Shown here: one piece after another, positions 24,784 to 27,833 of the stretch
Layout of the letters: each line of letters starts with the position of its first letter
Numbering within the stretch: position 1 is the first letter of the stretch
Origin: Chloroflexota bacterium
GTDB taxonomy: Bacteria; Chloroflexota; Dehalococcoidia; Lucifugimonadales; GCA-002694895
Direction of reading: 5' to 3'
DNA: 27,833 nucleotides
Assembly (NCBI GenBank): GCA_002694895.1
Contig: NZNN01000029.1
Location: 11,659 to 39,491, forward strand
The notes under the pieces: model-generated
What the model was told of the DNA's origin: nothing
Databases searched by the model: none
What the model saw: the letters and a program-made list of their open reading frames with translations, nothing else
Program-made: the position numbers and the translations under genes

Positions 24784-25740
24784 TTAGTTTTTCTTTTTAA
24801 CATCCATATCGGACATAATGTTAAATAATTCATTTTTTTCTTCTTTGTTTAATTCCCTGAAAGGAGGCCTGACAGGCCCGCCAGTTAATCCTACATATTC
24901 CATAGAAGCTTTTATGATAGCAGCGTTATGCCAATACTTTGATGCCTTCCAAAATTCGCCATGAAATTTTGCCATGTAAGGAGTTATTCTTGCATGTTCT
25001 TTATCAGCCTCTTTGTATTTACCATCTTCAAGTAAATCTAATATTCCTAATTCAAATTCTGGCCACCAACTAGATGGACCTGATATCCATCCTGTTGCTC
25101 CATGCATATGTGATACAGAAGCTAAGTATCCTAATGAATTATCTATAAATGCAAAACGTGGGGCAAATTCTTCAAGGGCAACTATAGTGTCATTGAAAAT
25201 ATTTGGGCTTCCATATTTCATTGAAACTACATTATCTATATTGGATAATTTGTCAATTACAGGAAGTGTTAGATTGGTTCCAAGTCCTACTCGCCATGAT
25301 TGATCATAAATAACTAATCCAAGGTTTGTTGATTCTGCAATTATACGATACCATTCACACATTGCCTCTTCATCAAGTGCTTCGTAAAAAGGCGGAGGTA
25401 CCATTACGTACTCTGCACCAGCTTCTTCCGATTGGTTAACAAGATCTATCACATCATTAGGGTTTATTCCCGCACATCCGGCAACTATTGTTATTTTTCC
25501 CTTTCCAATTTCAACAGCGGATTCCACTATTGATTTATGTTCTTCAGGTGTTATATTCAGATACTCCCCAGTGCCACAAGGGACAATCCAAAATCCTCTT
25601 CCTGTACTCATTCCTTCATCAAGCGTATACTGTAAATTATTTTTTAATCCTTCAAGATCAAGATTTAAATTTTCGTCAAAAGGCAACATTATTAACGAAG
25701 CTGGCCCCCTGATTTCACTTTTAACTTTATTTATATCCAT
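24784..25740 (-). CDS. DapA/dihydrodipicolinate synthase-family aldolase or dehydratase
   Basis: A 318-residue (beta/alpha)8 protein. Seen: GTGEYLNITPEEH (56-68), the carboxylate-binding/loop motif; a YVMVPPPFYEAL segment; Y145 in VIYDQSW; and the Schiff-base lysine K175 in VVSMKYGSPN. These are the catalytic Tyr and Lys of the DapA/NanA superfamily, which joins or splits 2-oxo acids. True DapA is about 290 residues with a GTTGE motif; here the first position of the motif is C-G-T-G-E, which suggests a catabolic relative (2-keto-3-deoxy-acid aldolase, or KDG dehydratase type). AAGGAG lies about 7 bases before the ATG, a good start. It heads the seven-gene block that ends at the GDPD gene. Confidence 0.87.
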   Translation of the reverse strand: MDINKVKSEIRGPASLIMLPFDENLNLDLEGLKNNLQYTLDEGMSTGRGFWIVPCGTGEYLNITPEEHKSIVESAVEIGKGKITIVAGCAGINPNDVIDLVNQSEEAGAEYVMVPPPFYEALDEEAMCEWYRIIAESTNLGLVIYDQSWRVGLGTNLTLPVIDKLSNIDNVVSMKYGSPNIFNDTIVALEEFAPRFAFIDNSLGYLASVSHMHGATGWISGPSSWWPEFELGILDLLEDGKYKEADKEHARITPYMAKFHGEFWKASKYWHNAAIIKASMEYVGLTGGPVRPPFRELNKEEKNELFNIMSDMDVKKKN

Positions 25741-25799
25741 GAGATGCTCCTTATAATATGTTTATCAGATATTTTGACAAATAAATTAAGATATTTAAA

Positions 25800-25814
25800 C
25801 ACTTAATATAAGTG
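25800..25814 (-). terminator. Short hairpin between MTHFR-like and DapA-like genes
   Basis: CACTTA-TAT-TAAGTG on the minus strand, 6-base arms with a 3-base loop, lies about 42 bases after the MTHFR-like stop and is followed by TTTAAAT. A weak terminator or an attenuating hairpin is possible; it marks the largest gap (116 bases) in the minus-strand run. Confidence 0.25.
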
Positions 25815-25856
25815 ATTTGAATCATTTTTAATAAATATAATAATTAACAATAGAAA

Positions 25857-26714
25857 TTAAATCATTTTAGGAATTAAATGTTCCCAACCAAGTGCCATTA
25901 TATGCACTCCATCAATTCCTTTTATGGCTTTTATTTCTGAAATTGTTTCTTTGCTTATTTCAATACATGTTTTTTGAGGATCGTTAGTTTTTTTCATTAA
26001 ATTAATAATATTTTCAGGGACTTGTATGCCTGGTACTTTATTATTTAAAAAATTTGCCATCTTTACAGATTTTATAGGGATATATCCTGCTAAGATTTTA
26101 ATATTTTTATTTTGCTTAATTTGTATTATGTTATTTAGAGTTTTGGGATCATATATTGCCTGAGTTTGAAAAAAAGTTGCTCCATTTTTAATTTTATTTT
26201 CGAATTTTTTTAATTCTTTTTCAATTGTATTTGATCCGGGATTTACAACCGCTCCAATATTGAAATTTGTAACAGAGTCTAATTTGTTATCAGCATAGTC
26301 ATAACCGTTATTAAGTTTAGTTATTGTTTCTATTAATTCTTCAGAGCTAATTTCAAACACATCTTTTGCATTAGGATGATCTCCGTATTTAACACTTTCT
26401 CCTGACATACATAGAACATTATTTATTCCCAATGAATATGCAGCTAGTAAATCGGATTGTATTGCCATTGAATTTCTGTCTCTGCAAGTAATTTGATAAA
26501 TTGGTTCTATATTATTTTCTATTAATTTTCTGGCTAAACCAATTGGTGCCATAGTCATTTTAGAATTATGATTATCTGTAATATTAAATGCATCGATCAT
26601 GTTTAAATCTGAAGCTGTATTTATTAGTTTTGATAAATCAATCCCTTTAGGTGGAGTAAGTTCTGAAGTATAAATAAATTTATTTTGATTTAATCTTGTG
26701 GATTTTGAAAGCAT
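25857..26714 (-). CDS. Methylenetetrahydrofolate reductase-like protein (MTHFR paralogue)
   Basis: A 285-residue TIM-barrel protein. TSELTPPKG near the N-terminus carries E18, which aligns with the catalytic glutamate in F-E-F-F-P-P of MetF. YQITCRDRN (73-81) corresponds to the folate/FAD region HLTC. CMSGESVKYGDHPNAKDVF (102-120) matches the block C-x-T-G-D-x-x-x-x-G-(D/N)-x-P-x-(A)-K-x-V-F of YitJ/MTHFR-type proteins, except that the aspartate of G-D is glutamate (E106). FFQTQAIYD follows at about 182-190. A flavin-dependent reductase of folate C1 units is likely, but the D-to-E change could alter activity. It lies 36 bases downstream of metF and is probably co-transcribed with it. Confidence 0.85.
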   Translation of the reverse strand: MLSKSTRLNQNKFIYTSELTPPKGIDLSKLINTASDLNMIDAFNITDNHNSKMTMAPIGLARKLIENNIEPIYQITCRDRNSMAIQSDLLAAYSLGINNVLCMSGESVKYGDHPNAKDVFEISSEELIETITKLNNGYDYADNKLDSVTNFNIGAVVNPGSNTIEKELKKFENKIKNGATFFQTQAIYDPKTLNNIIQIKQNKNIKILAGYIPIKSVKMANFLNNKVPGIQVPENIINLMKKTNDPQKTCIEISKETISEIKAIKGIDGVHIMALGWEHLIPKMI

Positions 26715-26750
26715 TATATGAATGTTTTAAAGTGAGTTGAAATAATAATT

Positions 26751-27632
26751 TTATATTATATACTCAGGAGTTTGATTAGATATACCTAAATTGTTTAAAA
26801 CGTGCCCTACAGAGCTAGTTTTATTCAATGAATAGAAATGAATACCAGGGATATCGTTGTCTATAAGCTCTAAAATCTGATTGGTGGCATATTCAATTCC
26901 TAGCTTTGTTGTTTCCTGATCATCGTTAATTGAATTCTCTAATTTCTCATTTAGCTTTAGTGGAATTTTAGCTCCACAAAGTTTTGTAAATCTTCTTATT
27001 TGTTTTGTACTAGTTATAGGTAATATACCAGGGATAATGGGTATTGTAATTCCAAGTTTAATAGCCTTTTCTCTGAATGATAAAAAATCTTTATTATCAA
27101 AGAAGAGTTGTGTTATCAAGAAATCTACCCCCTTATCTTGTTTCATTTTTGTAAATTTTATATCATCAACAGGATTGTTTGATTCAGGGTGGAATTCAGG
27201 ATAACAAGCTCCTGCTATACAAAAGTTACTGAAATTGGATTTTATAATTTCTATAAGATCAGTTGCATGTTTTAAGTTGTTTTTTGAAATAGTTATATCT
27301 TTGGGGGTATCTCCTCTTAATGCAATAATATTTTCAATATTTGATAGAGTTAAATCTTTTAAAATATTTATAATTTCTGCTTTATTATGTGCGATACAAG
27401 TTAAATGTGACATTACTTCGAATTTATCAGACAATTTTGCTTCTTTAGAAACTTGTGTAGTGAGTTGTCTTGTATTACCTCCTGCGCCATATGTGAAAGA
27501 AACAAAATCTGGATTGAATGTAGATAATCTATCAACTGTTTCGTGTAACTTAGGTAGATCTGAATCTCGTTTTGGTGGAAAAAATTCAAAAGAAATTGTT
27601 TTTTTCGAATTTAAAATATCAATTATTTTCAT
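26751..27632 (-). CDS. metF: Methylenetetrahydrofolate reductase
   Basis: A 293-residue protein of typical MetF length. SFEFFPPK (14-21) holds the catalytic E16; FVSFTYGAGG (43-52); SHLTC (75-79), the folate region; IALRGDTP (103-110) holds D108, the FAD/folate-binding aspartate; and FLITQLFFDN fits the barrel. It reduces 5,10-methylene-THF to 5-methyl-THF with FAD and NAD(P)H in the cytoplasm, feeding methionine synthesis. It is first in the nine-gene minus-strand run and is followed at 36 bases by the divergent MTHFR-like paralogue. Fhs in the same window supports a folate C1 pathway. The start ATG at 27632 has no obvious Shine-Dalgarno. Confidence 0.95.
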   Translation of the reverse strand: MKIIDILNSKKTISFEFFPPKRDSDLPKLHETVDRLSTFNPDFVSFTYGAGGNTRQLTTQVSKEAKLSDKFEVMSHLTCIAHNKAEIINILKDLTLSNIENIIALRGDTPKDITISKNNLKHATDLIEIIKSNFSNFCIAGACYPEFHPESNNPVDDIKFTKMKQDKGVDFLITQLFFDNKDFLSFREKAIKLGITIPIIPGILPITSTKQIRRFTKLCGAKIPLKLNEKLENSINDDQETTKLGIEYATNQILELIDNDIPGIHFYSLNKTSSVGHVLNNLGISNQTPEYII

Positions 27633-27666
27633 TTACTTGTCTTTAGTTTTATTTAAACTTGATAAA

Positions 27667-27686
27667 ATATTAATTATTATTAATAT
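27667..27686. repeat. AT-only palindrome upstream of metF
   Basis: ATATTAAT-TATT-ATTAATAT, 8-base perfect arms and a 4-base centre, lies 35 bases before the metF start and 75 bases before the partial frame on the other strand. In DNA this AT-rich such palindromes arise often by chance; an operator is possible. Confidence 0.3.
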
Positions 27687-27739
27687 GATAATATTATTTC
27701 AATTAGATTACCCAAATATATTCTTTTTGCAAATGAATT

Positions 27740-27760
27740 AAAGGTCATATAAAGGTCATA
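27740..27760 (+). repeat. Two 10-base direct repeats one helical turn apart
   Basis: AAAGGTCATA occurs at 27740-27749 and 27751-27760. The flanks also repeat (ATGAATT before and after). The second copy ends just before ATG 27762 and supplies an AAGG ribosome-site core 6 bases from it. The first is preceded by ATG-AAT-TAA, a two-codon frame. Confidence 0.45.
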
Positions 27761-27761
27761 A

Positions 27762-27833
27762 ATGAATTTAAAAAAAGTATTTTTCAATAATAGTTTTAAA
27801 AATACATCTTATATTTTAAAATCAGATTTATCT
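27762..27833 (+). CDS. Possible start of a gene cut by the right edge
   Basis: An open frame of 24 codons runs from ATG 27762 to the edge, beginning MNLKKVFFNNSFK. It has AAGG 6 bases upstream and points away from metF. The stretch is too short to identify. Lysine, asparagine and phenylalanine codons dominate, which AT-rich non-coding DNA would also give, so its reality depends on the sequence beyond the edge. Confidence 0.35.
   Translation, partial: MNLKKVFFNNSFKNTSYILKSDLS

Noticed and set aside
25753..25780. Minus-strand TTGTCA-16-TATTAT promoter before the DapA-like gene
   Set aside because: The expected transcript start would fall within or after the AAGGAG ribosome site used by the gene, so the match is probably chance or the true start lies further upstream.
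27667..27686. Terminator or operator at the ATATTAAT palindrome
   Set aside because: AT-only palindromes of this length are expected by chance in such DNA and no T tract follows; kept only as a low-confidence repeat.
1..27833. tRNA, rRNA, CRISPR array or origin of replication
   Set aside because: No cloverleaf with a GTTCRA arm, no rRNA-like GC-rich block, no regularly spaced repeats and no DnaA-box cluster were seen.

Overview
The window is AT-rich (roughly 30% G+C by eye) and gene-dense, with 23 protein genes called plus one doubtful partial reading frame at the right edge. No gap exceeds about 200 bases. There are no rRNA genes, recognisable tRNAs, transposases, CRISPR arrays or phage genes. 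Several convergent neighbours share or abut their stop codons. This looks like a compact, free-living bacterial chromosome. The gene mix (family III CoA-transferase with a crotonase, amidase, a reductive-dehalogenase-like Fe-S protein without an export signal, SelA-like and DapA-like enzymes, formate-THF ligase with two MTHFR-family proteins) would fit a marine Chloroflexota lineage such as SAR202. That placement is inference only.

Layout. 1-1737 (minus): a Ca2+/cation exchanger-like membrane protein followed by a beta-lactamase-fold serine hydrolase cut by the left edge. 1775-6188 (plus): a phosphodiesterase/nucleotide pyrophosphatase-like protein, a crotonase-fold protein, a family III CoA-transferase and an amidinotransferase/DDAH-type hydrolase. 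6189-8814 (minus): an amidase and an MFS exporter. 8874-10229 (plus): a membrane-anchored protein built of seven repeats, each ending in C-x4-C, probably a seven-bladed beta-propeller. 10226-11140 (minus): a HAD phosphatase. 11251-14804 (plus): an MFS exporter with a MazG-like pyrophosphohydrolase, then an HTH protein, a 53-residue acidic protein with a near-perfect Shine-Dalgarno, a CrcB fluoride channel, and an excisionase-like HTH/coiled-coil protein. 14801-16429 (minus) is fhs, divergent from a UMF1-family MFS transporter (16538-17956, plus).

17958-27632 is a nine-gene run on the minus strand. In transcription order it holds metF, an MTHFR-like paralogue, a DapA-like aldolase, a SelA-like PLP enzyme, a YchF-like protein with a degraded G domain, a YeiH/UPF0324 transporter, a TAT-less reductive-dehalogenase-like Fe-S protein, a D-cysteine desulfhydrase/ACC-deaminase-like PLP enzyme, and a glycerophosphodiesterase with an N-terminal membrane/PH-like domain. 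Gaps inside the last seven genes are 4-28 bases, so one operon is likely. Fhs and the two MTHFR-family proteins suggest folate C1 metabolism. The SelA-like/DapA-like pair suggests elimination followed by aldol cleavage of a hydroxy- or amino-acid. The YeiH/RdhA-like/desulfhydrase-like trio hints at sulfur or organohalide/organosulfur chemistry. No substrate can be read from the sequence.

The most interesting items are the RdhA-like operon, the seven-fold C-x4-C propeller, the YchF homologue lacking its G3 motif, and the HTH/small-acidic-protein/crcB cassette with spaced direct repeats at its promoter.
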